DNA of 21,370 nt from Laceyella putida (GTDB taxonomy: Bacteria; Bacillota; Bacilli; Thermoactinomycetales; Thermoactinomycetaceae). Positions 1-6,692 of the stretch are shown piece by piece (within the stretch, counting starts at the first letter, position 1; each line of letters opens with the position of its first letter). The notes under the pieces are model-generated. The model made no database searches. It was not told the DNA's origin and saw nothing but the letters and a program-made list of their open reading frames with translations. Position numbers and translations under genes: made by a program. The DNA lies in the NCBI RefSeq assembly GCF_042665195.1, contig NZ_JBHTBW010000066.1, positions 1 to 21,370 on the forward strand. Reading direction: 5' to 3'.

Positions 1-225
1 ATGAGCCGTTTTGATTCCAGAAACTGTAGAATGATCATATTTAGTAATCGTTCTGCATCAGTCTCGCATGGGCAGGCTCTTTTTTGGTAAGAAACATAAA
101 ACACTCACGGAGGAGTGAAACATTCTTAGTTCAATTCTGATACATTCAGTCCAAATGGGAAGGGTAACCCGCATCTTTTCACCATTGTTCTCAATAATGC
201 TCAAACCTTCATTGCAAACATAAAA
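1..225. other. Stretch without a recognised gene
   Basis: I see no convincing gene here. A 29-codon frame opens at base 1 but has no visible ribosome site and no recognisable product. The stretch lies just beyond the terminator of the comM remnant. Confidence 0.4.
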
Positions 226-261
226 GGTGACGGTTTCATCTCGAATGAGATGACCGTCACC
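226..261 (-). terminator. Rho-independent terminator of the comM remnant
   Basis: A nested perfect hairpin: the outer arms GGTGACGGT (226-234) and ACCGTCACC (253-261) pair over 9 bp, and the inner arms CATCTC (237-242) and GAGATG (247-252) over 6 bp around a GAAT loop, with a TT bulge between. Read on the minus strand it is followed by TTTTA. It lies about 130 bp past the comM stop and on the same strand, so it is probably the original comM terminator. Confidence 0.75.
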
Positions 262-394
262 ACATCACATCTGCCTCATGAACAACGGCAACCATCAAAA
301 AGAGGAAACTCGTTCGGACAATGCCCCAGTCACCCACGTTGCTTGAAAGCTTCTTTCCTTCGTTGATGATGTCTCATCACAACCCATCCTTCCC

Positions 395-890
395 CTACTC
401 CCAAAACTTCCGGTCCAACGCCCGGTACTGGATCGCCTCGGCGATATGGGCCACCTGGATCCTCTCTTCCCCCGCCAGGTCGGCGATGGTGCGCGCCACC
501 TTCAGGATGCGATCATGGGCACGGGCACTCAAGCCGAGCGTGTCGAAGGCCTGCTTCATCAGCTGGCGCGATTCCTTGTCCAAGGCGCAGTGTTTGCGGA
601 TATCCGCCGTGCCCATCGTGCTGTTGGCTTGCGTTTCCTTCCCACGGTACCGCTCCCGTTGCTTCAAGCGGGCCCGGTTGACCCGGTCGCGGATGGCGGC
701 AGAGGATTCCCCTTTTTCCACTCCGCTTAATGTCTTGAAATCCACCTTGAGCACTTCGATGTGGATGTCGATCCGGTCCAACAAAGGGCCGGAGATTTTG
801 GAGCGGTACCGTTGCACCTGATGTGGGGTGCAGGTGCAACTGCGGTCTTCCTCGTAGCCGAAAAAGCCGCAGGGACAAGCGTGCAGATAA
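395..890 (-). pseudogene. comM: 5'-truncated comM/yifB (Mg-chelatase-like AAA ATPase), C-terminal part
   Basis: The C-terminal third of a ComM/YifB protein, the Mg-chelatase-related AAA+ helicase linked to natural transformation. The frame shows the family's cysteine-rich ACPCGFF and CTCTP motifs, then RYRSKISGPLLDRIDIHIEV and the C-terminal Mg_chelatase_C region ending in AEAIQYRALDR. A full ComM is about 500 residues. Here the frame meets a stop a few codons upstream of ACPCG, near 890-905, where similarity ends, so the AAA core with its Walker motifs is missing. The remnant is visibly richer in G+C than the sequence that follows, which points to a rearrangement joint. An internal ATG at 817 could give a 140-residue peptide, but without the ATPase core no activity is expected. 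Confidence 0.85.
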
Positions 891-924
891 CAATGTTGGC
901 ATTACATTAACTCGAACGGAAAAA

Positions 925-1356
925 TTGAACGTTACCAGAAGTCATTATTATGATCCTACAAACTCGACTACGGCCGCGCGAGTGAGAAACGCCCGGATTT
1001 CACAAAACATGACCATTAGAGAACTGGCCAAAGCTGCTGGCTTGAGCGATGTGGCAATCAGTGACATTGAAAATAACAAATCCAAGCCAACGATCACTAC
1101 TCTCCGACGAATCTCAAAAGTTTTAAATCAACCTATTTCACATTTGGGATGTTTTGAATCTTTGCCAGAGGTTACTCTTGGACAGAAGATTAAAAAGGCC
1201 CGGCTTTATCACGGGCTAACAAAAGAAGAGTTTGCAAAACTGTTATCTGTTGACACCAAATCATTAAGAAATTGGGAAAGGGATATCTGTAGACCATTGG
1301 ATAAACATTTACAGGTTTTATATAGATATATCCAAATACTAATACCAGGTTACTAA
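925..1356 (+). CDS. Double helix-turn-helix (XRE-type) transcriptional regulator
   Basis: A DNA-binding protein with two HTH regions. The first is a Cro/C1-type domain (RVRNARISQNMTIRELAKAAGLS, shown here as RELAKAAGLSDVAISDIEN with the recognition-helix pattern). The second follows QKIKKARLYHGLTKEEFAKL and ends in LRNWERDICRP. There is no ligand or enzymatic domain. The open frame extends up to an ATG at 823, but that part lies inside the comM remnant on the other strand, so it is unlikely to be native. I chose TTG 925 as the first start beyond the joint, with a weak GGAA ahead of it; GTG 982 is possible, and a 5'-truncated gene is also possible. The target is unknown. The coding sequence is AT-richer than comM, consistent with different origins. 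Confidence 0.6.
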   Translation: MNVTRSHYYDPTNSTTAARVRNARISQNMTIRELAKAAGLSDVAISDIENNKSKPTITTLRRISKVLNQPISHLGCFESLPEVTLGQKIKKARLYHGLTKEEFAKLLSVDTKSLRNWERDICRPLDKHLQVLYRYIQILIPGY

Positions 1357-1362
1357 CAAAAT

Positions 1363-1397
1363 AAATACCCTCTGAAAATTTGGCGGAGAGGGTGTTT
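1363..1397 (+). terminator. Possible terminator of the HTH gene
   Basis: AAATACCCTCT (1363-1373) pairs with AGAGGGTGTTT (1387-1397) over 11 bp with one G-U pair, 7 bases after the HTH stop codon. There is no clean T run after it, so termination efficiency is uncertain. Confidence 0.45.
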
Positions 1398-1505
1398 ACT
1401 TGGAAAAAAACTCTAATAGTTGAATTGGTACAACTGTACATCATCTATCCGCAATTAAGCCACCTGAATAAACAGGACTGTTGACAGATTTAAAAGTGTT
1501 TTTGT

Positions 1506-1535
1506 CAAGCTGTGTAGAATAATCTACACAGCTTG
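1506..1535 (-). terminator. Perfect 13-bp hairpin downstream of the ferritin-like gene
   Basis: CAAGCTGTGTAGA (1506-1518) and TCTACACAGCTTG (1523-1535) form a perfect 13-bp stem with a 4-base ATAA loop. It sits about 40 bp beyond the stop of the minus-strand ferritin-like gene. No U tract follows on that strand, so it may stabilise the mRNA 3' end or terminate weakly. Confidence 0.5.
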
Positions 1536-1573
1536 TACTAGATGTTTGATTTTTCCGAATACAACCGTATGAC

Positions 1574-2020
1574 TTATAACAAAGCTCGCTGATAAGTAAA
1601 ACGTATGGCATGCTCTCCCTCATCAGTAAAACCCTTTAACAAGATATCCCTTGCAACAGGGTCACTCGTGGATAAGTACATATCTCGATACATTTCATAT
1701 GCCTCCAGTTCATCTTCCACCGCTTTTTCAACGGCGTTTGCATAGTCTTTAAACTGAACTGGTTGAAATGGTGGTACTGGTGCTCTTTTTCCAGTCAATG
1801 AAGTGTATAGATTAGTAAACGACTGATAATGTTCCTTTTCATCTTCCAGAGCATGTTGAAAGTCACGCCGTGCCTTATCGGTTGGAGCAATTTGCACAAC
1901 ACGTGTATAAAAATCAATAGCTTGTGCTTCACCTGAAGCAGCCTTTAATAAATCCTGAAGAAATTTGTTTAAATCTTTGTACATATAGGCTCGATTTGAT
2001 TGATATGTCCACGCATACAC
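1574..2020 (-). CDS. Ferritin-like di-iron domain protein (rubrerythrin-like)
   Basis: A 148-residue four-helix-bundle protein of the ferritin-like superfamily. Candidate di-iron ligands appear in the expected order: E31 (SGEAQAIDFY), E61/H64 in DEKEH, a glutamate in VEDELEAYEMY (102-106), and E134/H137 in DEGEH. There is no rubredoxin C-terminal CxxC domain, so it is not a full rubrerythrin, and no signal peptide. Members of this group are linked to iron or peroxide handling, but the reaction is not established. The start is GTG at 2018-2020 with a strong GGGGAGG 8 bases ahead. It is monocistronic. A paralogue of similar design lies at 15899-16378 on the other strand. An inverted repeat overlapping its ribosome site suggests leader control. 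Confidence 0.8.
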   Translation of the reverse strand: MYAWTYQSNRAYMYKDLNKFLQDLLKAASGEAQAIDFYTRVVQIAPTDKARRDFQHALEDEKEHYQSFTNLYTSLTGKRAPVPPFQPVQFKDYANAVEKAVEDELEAYEMYRDMYLSTSDPVARDILLKGFTDEGEHAIRFTYQRALL

Positions 2021-2032
2021 ATTTTATTCCTC

Positions 2033-2069
2033 CCCTTTGACATGATGATTCTCATTTTATGTCAAAGGG
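2033..2069 (-). promoter_or_regulatory. 11-bp inverted repeat over the ribosome site of the ferritin-like gene, with a Fur-like sequence in the loop
   Basis: CCCTTTGACAT (2033-2043) and ATGTCAAAGGG (2059-2069) are perfect 11-bp complements separated by 15 bases. On the transcript the 3' arm (ATGTCAAAGGG) overlaps the GGGGAGG ribosome site, so folding could limit translation. Read on the minus strand, the loop region gives TGAGAATCATCATG, which partly resembles a 7-1-7 Fur box. Either an operator or a leader hairpin is possible. Confidence 0.45.
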
Positions 2070-2363
2070 AAAAAGTTGGTGATAAAACCCGCTATCCTTT
2101 ATTTCTTCTCTACCGTATTTTGAACAAACCTAAAGGATGTGCAATCAATATACGGAGCCATCTTTCCATTTATCGGGAAGATGATACCGAAATCGACGGA
2201 TGCTTCTCTACACCAAGTAGCTTGGATATTTTCTACTTTCACATAAAAAGTGAGACAGGCAGGGTGCTCATGTGGTCATGCCAAAATATGGACGTTGATC
2301 CCCTCATCATCATTGGAGATGTTCAGCGCTTCAACGGCCATCCGCAATTTTCCAGCCGAACGA
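2070..2363. other. Intergenic stretch with no recognised gene
   Basis: An open frame runs through on the plus strand but lacks a ribosome site and any family signature. On the minus strand a short frame near 2270-2360 (reading ...MAVEALNISNDDEG...) looks protein-like, but I cannot assign it. It may be a gene scrap at the edge of the left direct repeat. Confidence 0.3.
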
Positions 2364-2414
2364 TTTAGACAGACTATTCGCAGTGGTAAAACTTACGAAT
2401 AGCCCGTTTGTCAC

Positions 2415-2678
2415 TTAAAACCTTTCATTTACTTCCCAGGACTCTACGATCTGATGGGCGGTTCCCGGATCATAGCCTCTTCCCATCAAATAGATAATCG
2501 CCGCCACTTCGCGCAACGCGTGTTCGAATGAAGTGTATCGAGCTTCACGAAGGCCATACTGGACAAAGGGTTCCACCGCTCCCAATGTGGGTGCTTTCAT
2601 TCCTGGGTAAAGGGGTTGCCGCAGATGCCGTCTCGGCTCTCTGGGGAAAAATTGGTTAGAATGCGGAGCATAAGACAT
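2415..2678 (-). CDS. Small conserved-looking protein of unknown function (intact copy)
   Basis: An 87-residue protein starting MSYAPHSNQFF, with a basic, proline-rich N-terminus, then YPGMKAPTLGAVEPFVQYGL and a helical C-terminal half containing FEHALREVAAIIYLMGRGYD and ending VESWEVNERF. I do not recognise a named family. It resembles small hypothetical proteins of Bacilli, but that is memory, not a search. There is no signal peptide, membrane segment or cysteine. The start ATG at 2676-2678 is chosen because AAGGAG sits 9 bases ahead; a longer frame up to 2765 lacks a better site. The gene lies wholly inside the left direct repeat. Its twin at 5636-5898 is frameshifted, so only this copy can make the full product. 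Confidence 0.65.
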   Translation of the reverse strand: MSYAPHSNQFFPREPRRHLRQPLYPGMKAPTLGAVEPFVQYGLREARYTSFEHALREVAAIIYLMGRGYDPGTAHQIVESWEVNERF

Positions 2679-2859
2679 GATATTCATCTCCTTTTTTTGA
2701 AAACAGATGGATTCATCATGCAGTATATGAGGAAAATCTTCTGATGCACTGCCCAAAAACCACATGATATCTATTGTGATTAGGCACCGGCTTGTGAAGA
2801 ATAAAATTGGTCTGAAGGTTCACTCCGGATCCTTTGAAACACCATGTGAGTCAAGAAAG

Positions 2860-2883
2860 AACCCCCAGGATCTCCTGAGGGTT
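2860..2883 (-). terminator. Imperfect terminator-like hairpin in the left repeat
   Basis: AACCCCCAGGA (2860-2870) pairs with TCCTGAGGGTT (2873-2883) with one mismatch, and on the minus strand is followed by TTCTTTCTTG. It is the degenerate counterpart of the perfect hydrogenase terminator at 6079-6102. No gene lies directly upstream of it on this strand. Confidence 0.5.
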
Positions 2884-2927
2884 GAGGTTAATGACCCTGC
2901 CGTAGAAGGCAGTTTGTCAGTAACCTC
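2884..2927. other. Conserved extended hairpin, left copy
   Basis: GAGGTTA (2884-2890) pairs with TAACCTC (2921-2927). Inside, TGAC pairs with GTCA and CTGCC with GGCAG around a GTAGAA loop. The same fold is kept in the right repeat at 6103-6146. Its function is unknown. Confidence 0.5.
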
Positions 2928-2953
2928 ACACCAAGCTGTTTTCAGCTTGGTGT
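2928..2953 (+). terminator. Perfect 11-bp hairpin with TTTT loop
   Basis: ACACCAAGCTG and CAGCTTGGTGT form a perfect stem around TTTT, followed on the plus strand by TTATCTATTG. It is present only in the left repeat; the right copy has replaced the 3' arm. The strand is uncertain because no gene is clearly served. Confidence 0.4.
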
Positions 2954-3270
2954 TTATCTATTGTTCAACCTTCACTGGCGAACTTCGACCATATTGATTT
3001 CGGAGTCACCAATCTAAGTGAAAATTCCGTTTCTTTCACTTTTTGCTTTCTGTCTTTCATTTCAAAAGACCTCTCTTATCTATCTCCTCTTTAATAACAT
3101 TGTGGCAAAAGTCTCTGAGCGATAAATAGGGTTTAAAAGATGATTGGTTGTTGCGAGAACGACAGGAACAAAACCGGGAGTAATAAAGAAATTACCTTTT
3201 CGTACATGATTAACGATTTATTCAATGGTGCATACTTTATCTATCTAGGTTGCGACGGTAGGTGATTGAA

Positions 3271-3684
3271 ATGGACAAGCGCTTGGTGATGTTATATTTT
3301 TTAATCATTCCCATGATTGTTCTCACTTCTATCCTGGTACAGGGAATATTGGAATCGTTTCGGGAAGTGAGCCGGTTTGCCGTTGCGAGAGGGGTCGTGA
3401 CTGATACAACCGGAAAACCCATGAGGGAAGTCAGTGTGGAAATCGTTCCAGTCGGGCAAAAAAACAGCCGCAATTATATCCGGTTGAGCGACCGGAATGG
3501 GAGATGGCATTGGGAAGTGCCTCCAGGGGTTTATAACATTCACCTGAGAAAAAAAGGATTCCGGCCGCACAACATCGACTCAGTTAAGATCGGGCCAAAA
3601 AACGTGTTAACGTGGAAGACCGCATTAACGCCATGGAAAGGGAAAGCAGTCATGCGGAAGGGGGATTCGTCTTGGGAACATTAA
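3271..3684 (+). CDS. Membrane-anchored protein with a carboxypeptidase-regulatory-like beta domain
   Basis: A 137-residue protein with one N-terminal membrane segment (about residues 4-26, LVMLYFLIIPMIVLTSILV) and an outward beta-sandwich of about 95 residues: GVVTDTTGKPMREVSVEIV, then SDRNGRWHWEVPPGVYNI and a GF-type turn. That pattern fits the carboxypeptidase-regulatory-like/CNA-B fold. It has no CuA motif, no heme motif and no lipobox, so it is not a normal oxidase subunit II. ATG 3271 is chosen for the AGGTG about 9 bases ahead; GTG 3262 is in frame. Its 3' end overlaps the start of the oxidase subunit I gene, so the two are probably translated together. A role as an accessory or assembly subunit is inference. 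Confidence 0.7.
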   Translation: MDKRLVMLYFLIIPMIVLTSILVQGILESFREVSRFAVARGVVTDTTGKPMREVSVEIVPVGQKNSRNYIRLSDRNGRWHWEVPPGVYNIHLRKKGFRPHNIDSVKIGPKNVLTWKTALTPWKGKAVMRKGDSSWEH

Positions 3685-5555
3685 TCGTGATTTTCGTCTT
3701 CGTTTTGTTTCTCCTAGCCATTTTTATGGGCGGCTACGCGAGGGATTTTAAGGAACGTGCCGAACAAACGAAGTTATGGGATTGGATTACGACGGTAGAC
3801 CATAAAAAAATCGGGATTCTATACTTCAGTGCGGGTTTTTTCTTTTTTTTGCTTGCCGGATTGGAAGCGTTTTTGATCCGCATGCAGTTGATATTGCCTA
3901 AAAACGATTTTCTGATTGGGGATGCTTATAACCAAGTGCTCACGATGCATGGGACCACGATGATGTTTTTCGCCGCGTTGCCGATGTTTGTCGGTTTGAT
4001 GAACGTGATTGTTCCCCTGCAAATTGGGGCGCGGGACGTGGCTTTTCCCTTTTTGAATTCCTTGGGATTTTGGCTGTTTTTCGTCGGCGGGTTGATCCTG
4101 AATTTGGGATGGATTTTCGGGGGAGCACCCGATGCCGGATGGACCTCCTATCCGACATTGGCGTTGAACCCATTCAGCCCCGGTCCCGGAGTCGATTATT
4201 ACGTTTTGGGCTTGCAGATTTCGGGAATCGGAACCTTGCTGACCGGGATCAATTTTATGGTGACCATCATTAACATGAGGGCCCCGGGAATGACGTTTTT
4301 GCGCATGCCGCAGTTTACATGGGTCACCTTTGTGACATCGGGTTTGATTTTGTTCGCCTTTCCCGCTTTGACGGCAGGATTGTTGGCGCTGATGTTTGAC
4401 CGCCTGTTCGGCAGTCAGTTCTTCAATGCCCTGATGGGCGGAAGCGTCGTCGTGTGGGAACATATTTTTTGGATATTCGGTCATCCGGAAGTGTACATTC
4501 TGGTGTTGCCGGCCTTTGGGATCATGTCGGACGTCATCAGCACGTTTTCGAAAAAACGGCTGTTCGGTTATACCTCCATGGTTCTCGCCACGGTGTTGAT
4601 CGGCTTTTTGGGATTTATGGTTTGGGTGCACCATATGTTTACGGTGGGGTTGGGGCCCATATCCAACACTGTGTTTGGCATTGCCTCTATGTTGATTGCC
4701 GTGCCGACAGGTATTAAAGTGTTTAACTGGCTATTCACCATGTGGGGCGGAGAAATTCACTTTACGACCTCCATGCTGTTTGCATTGGGGTTTATTCCCA
4801 CCTTCGTGATGGGTGGTATGACAGGTGTAATGGTGGCCCTGCCCTCCGCTGATTTCCAGTACCATGACAGTTATTTCGTCGTGGCGCATTTCCATTATGT
4901 CTTGGTTGGGGGAACCATCTTAGGCATGTTTGCCGGCATGTACTACTGGTGGCCCAAAATGTTTGGAAAAATGCTGAACGAAACATTGGGCAAAATCCAT
5001 TTCTGGACGTTCTTGATCGGATTGCATTTGACATTCTTTCCGCAGCACTTTGTCGGGCTATTCGGCATGCCGCGCAGGGTGTTTACCTACGCCCAGGAAA
5101 GCCTGGATACGCTCAACTTCATCAGTTCGATTGGCAGCATCGGGATGATGATCGGAATGATCGCCCTACTGTTCAACTTTTACCTGACGCACAAGAAAGG
5201 GGCAACGGCCCCGGCCGACCCTTGGAATGGGCGTACACTGGAATGGTCCATCCCCTCTCCGCCGCCAGAATACAACTTTGCCCAATTGCCGTTGGTCAGG
5301 GGTTACGATGCGTTCTGGTTGGAAAAACAGGAAGGAAAAAAGGAAATGCCCCCGGCGGAGCCAAAGGGTTCGATCCATATGCCTTCCCCTTCTCCGTTGC
5401 CTTTCCTGATGTCAATCGGGATGTTGATAGCCGGATTGGGATTCATTGCCAGAGGCAATTACTCAATGGCGATATTGGGTTTGGTGTTTGTAATCATCGT
5501 CATGTTTGTCCGATCTTTTGAACAAGATCACGGATATCACATCGACCTGAAATGA
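3672..5555 (+). CDS. ctaD: Heme-copper oxidase subunit I (CtaD-like), orphan, with an extra N-terminal helix
   Basis: The catalytic subunit of a terminal oxidase that reduces O2 and pumps protons in the membrane. Visible ligands: TMHGTTM (heme a), GHPEVY (CuB His and the cross-linked Tyr), WVHHMF (CuB), and HFHYVLVGG (heme a3/a). PLQIGARD (D channel) and VPTGIKVF (K channel) mark an A-type oxidase, and the C-terminal ADPWNGRTLEW...PPPEYNF region with two late helices matches Bacillus CtaD. An additional hydrophobic helix (LGTLIVIFVFVLFLLAIF) precedes the usual LWDWITTVDHKK start. TTG 3672 is chosen because GGAAGGGGG precedes it and it overlaps the upstream stop by 13 bases; GTG 3612 and ATG 3633 are longer options without good ribosome sites. 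No subunit II, III or IV gene is adjacent. Confidence 0.92.
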   Translation: MGTLIVIFVFVLFLLAIFMGGYARDFKERAEQTKLWDWITTVDHKKIGILYFSAGFFFFLLAGLEAFLIRMQLILPKNDFLIGDAYNQVLTMHGTTMMFFAALPMFVGLMNVIVPLQIGARDVAFPFLNSLGFWLFFVGGLILNLGWIFGGAPDAGWTSYPTLALNPFSPGPGVDYYVLGLQISGIGTLLTGINFMVTIINMRAPGMTFLRMPQFTWVTFVTSGLILFAFPALTAGLLALMFDRLFGSQFFNALMGGSVVVWEHIFWIFGHPEVYILVLPAFGIMSDVISTFSKKRLFGYTSMVLATVLIGFLGFMVWVHHMFTVGLGPISNTVFGIASMLIAVPTGIKVFNWLFTMWGGEIHFTTSMLFALGFIPTFVMGGMTGVMVALPSADFQYHDSYFVVAHFHYVLVGGTILGMFAGMYYWWPKMFGKMLNETLGKIHFWTFLIGLHLTFFPQHFVGLFGMPRRVFTYAQESLDTLNFISSIGSIGMMIGMIALLFNFYLTHKKGATAPADPWNGRTLEWSIPSPPPEYNFAQLPLVRGYDAFWLEKQEGKKEMPPAEPKGSIHMPSPSPLPFLMSIGMLIAGLGFIARGNYSMAILGLVFVIIVMFVRSFEQDHGYHIDLK

Positions 5556-5595
5556 TGCGGAAAGAGTCGAAATGGCATGATGCATAGTTTAGACA

Positions 5596-5630
5596 GGCTA
5601 TTCGCAATGATAACTGACGAATAGCCTTTT
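5596..5630 (+). terminator. Terminator of the oxidase cassette
   Basis: GGCTATTCG (5596-5604) and CGAATAGCC (5618-5626) pair perfectly over 9 bp around a 13-base loop and are followed by TTTT. It lies 40 bp after the subunit I stop. The left repeat holds a slightly mismatched equivalent near 2373-2402. Confidence 0.75.
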
Positions 5631-5635
5631 GTCAC

Positions 5636-5898
5636 TTAAAACCTTTCATTTACTTCCCAGGACTCCACGATCTGATGGGCGGTTCCCGGATCATAGCCTC
5701 TTCCCATCAAATAGGTAATCGCCGCCACTTCGCGCAACGCGTGTTCGAATGAAGTGTATCGAGCTTCACGAAGGCCATACTGGACAAAGGGTTCCACCGC
5801 TCCCAATGTGGGTGCTTTCATTCCTGGGTAAAGGGGTTGCCGCAGATGCCGTCTCGGCTCTCTGGGGAAAATTGGTTAGAATGCGGAGCATAAGACAT
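5636..5898 (-). pseudogene. Frameshifted second copy of the small unknown gene
   Basis: Identical in layout to the intact gene at 2415-2678, with the same AAGGAG site and ATG at 5896-5898. Loss of one A in the run near 5867 shifts the frame after SNQF, giving a short out-of-frame product. The downstream part (MKAPTLGAVEPF to VNERF, 5636-5821) remains open in the original frame with one Ile-to-Thr change. A 61-residue product from internal ATG 5821 is possible but has no clear ribosome site. Confidence 0.75.
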
Positions 5899-6070
5899 GA
5901 TATTCATCTCCTTTTTTTGAAAACAGATGGATTCATCATGCAGTATATGAGGAAAATCTTCTGATGCACTGCCCAAAAACCACATGATATCTATTGTGAT
6001 TAGGCACCGGCTTGTGAAGAATAAATTGGTCTGAAGGTTCACTCCGGATCCTTTGAAACACCATGTGAGT

Positions 6071-6102
6071 AAAAAAAGAACCCCCGGGATCTCCCGGGGG
6101 TT
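6071..6102 (-). terminator. Strong terminator of the hydrogenase operon
   Basis: AACCCCCGGGA (6079-6089) and TCCCGGGGGTT (6092-6102) form a perfect 11-bp GC-rich stem. On the minus strand it is followed by CTTTTTTTA. It lies about 130 bp beyond the hupD stop, the last gene of the operon. Confidence 0.85.
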
Positions 6103-6146
6103 GAGGTTAATGACCCTGCCGTAGAAGGCAGTTTGTCAATAACCTC
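6103..6146. other. Conserved extended hairpin, right copy
   Basis: GAGGTTA (6103-6109) pairs with TAACCTC (6140-6146) with the same inner TGAC/GTCA and CTGCC/GGCAG helices as at 2884-2927. It sits directly before the hydrogenase terminator on the minus-strand transcript. Confidence 0.5.
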
Positions 6147-6233
6147 ACACCAAACTGAAAACATCTTGTCATTTTCCTATTGTTCAACCTTCACTTGGCG
6201 AACTTCGACCATATTGATTTCGGAGTCACCGAT

Positions 6234-6692
6234 CTAAGAAAATGCCGTTTCTTTCACTTTTTGAATTTGACGTTTTACATTGATCATAACCTGATGAAAA
6301 CGATTATTTAAAATCGAGCTCAACCCCAGATTAAAATCTATTTGGAATGGTTCAATTCCAATCAAAATTCCCTTTATCCTTTGTTTCTTATGATAGAGGA
6401 AATGAAAAAAGTGCAGGTTATGAGATGAAAATCCCAAATTCATTAATGGCATTTCATCCAATGAATAGATGCTTATCTCGCCTGGTTCCTTTCCCGTTTT
6501 CACTGCATCGATGACAATGAGATAAGAGGTGTTTTCAATCACATCTAAGCAGAAATCAATATCCGTTTCCCCAACTATGTATTTCACACTCTCATCCTTG
6601 TTCTGTTTTTGAAGTTCCTCAACGATGTAAACGCCGATCCCATCATCCATCATTAACCGGTTCCCCATCCCCAATACGACGAACCGAGTCAT
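6234..6692 (-). CDS. hupD: Hydrogenase maturation endopeptidase (HupD/HyaD/HycI family)
   Basis: A 152-residue cytoplasmic protease that removes the C-terminal extension of the NiFe large subunit after nickel insertion. The family's opening LGMGNRLMMDDGIG, the acidic residue at 16-17, D62 in VIDAVKTG, and SHNLHF (H91/H94) supply the expected nickel-sensing ligands. The conserved GIEPFQIDFNLGLS follows. Its ATG overlaps the hupL stop (ATGA), which implies translational coupling and pairs it with that substrate. It is the last gene of the operon. The final codons lie within the right direct repeat, and after the TAG stop the same frame stays open for 18 more codons. Confidence 0.92.
   Translation of the reverse strand: MTRFVVLGMGNRLMMDDGIGVYIVEELQKQNKDESVKYIVGETDIDFCLDVIENTSYLIVIDAVKTGKEPGEISIYSLDEMPLMNLGFSSHNLHFFHFLYHKKQRIKGILIGIEPFQIDFNLGLSSILNNRFHQVMINVKRQIQKVKETAFS

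Larger units (their letters stand above)
2364..3045. repeat. Direct repeat, left copy (682 bp)
   Basis: Matches 5588-6263 in the same orientation from TTTAGACAG to CTTTCACTTTTTG, nearly identical over the small gene and more diverged with small indels elsewhere. It holds the intact 87-codon minus-strand gene, a minus-strand terminator-like hairpin, a branched hairpin and a perfect 11-bp hairpin. Its right edge reproduces the last few codons of hupD (QKVKETxFS in translation), although no hupD lies next to this copy. The two copies flank the oxidase cassette. Confidence 0.9.
5588..6263. repeat. Direct repeat, right copy (676 bp)
   Basis: Same orientation and gene content as 2364-3045. Its left end carries the oxidase terminator and its right end runs into the last codons of hupD. 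Differences from the left copy include a one-base loss in an A run (4 instead of 5 A near 5867), a perfected GC-rich terminator and a rewritten segment at about 6147-6176. Confidence 0.9.

Noticed and set aside
2000..2368. 122-codon plus-strand frame
   Set aside because: It overlaps the start and leader of the ferritin-like gene, has no ribosome site and no protein-family pattern.
2970..3070. Short minus-strand frame MKDRKQKVKETEFS... at the right edge of the left repeat
   Set aside because: It combines a few hupD end codons with unrelated flank and has no ribosome site, so I regard it as a by-product of the duplication.
3819..4634. 271-codon frame antisense to oxidase subunit I
   Set aside because: It is rich in Gln, His, Arg and Lys, typical of the reverse complement of a membrane-protein gene; the sense frame is unmistakable.
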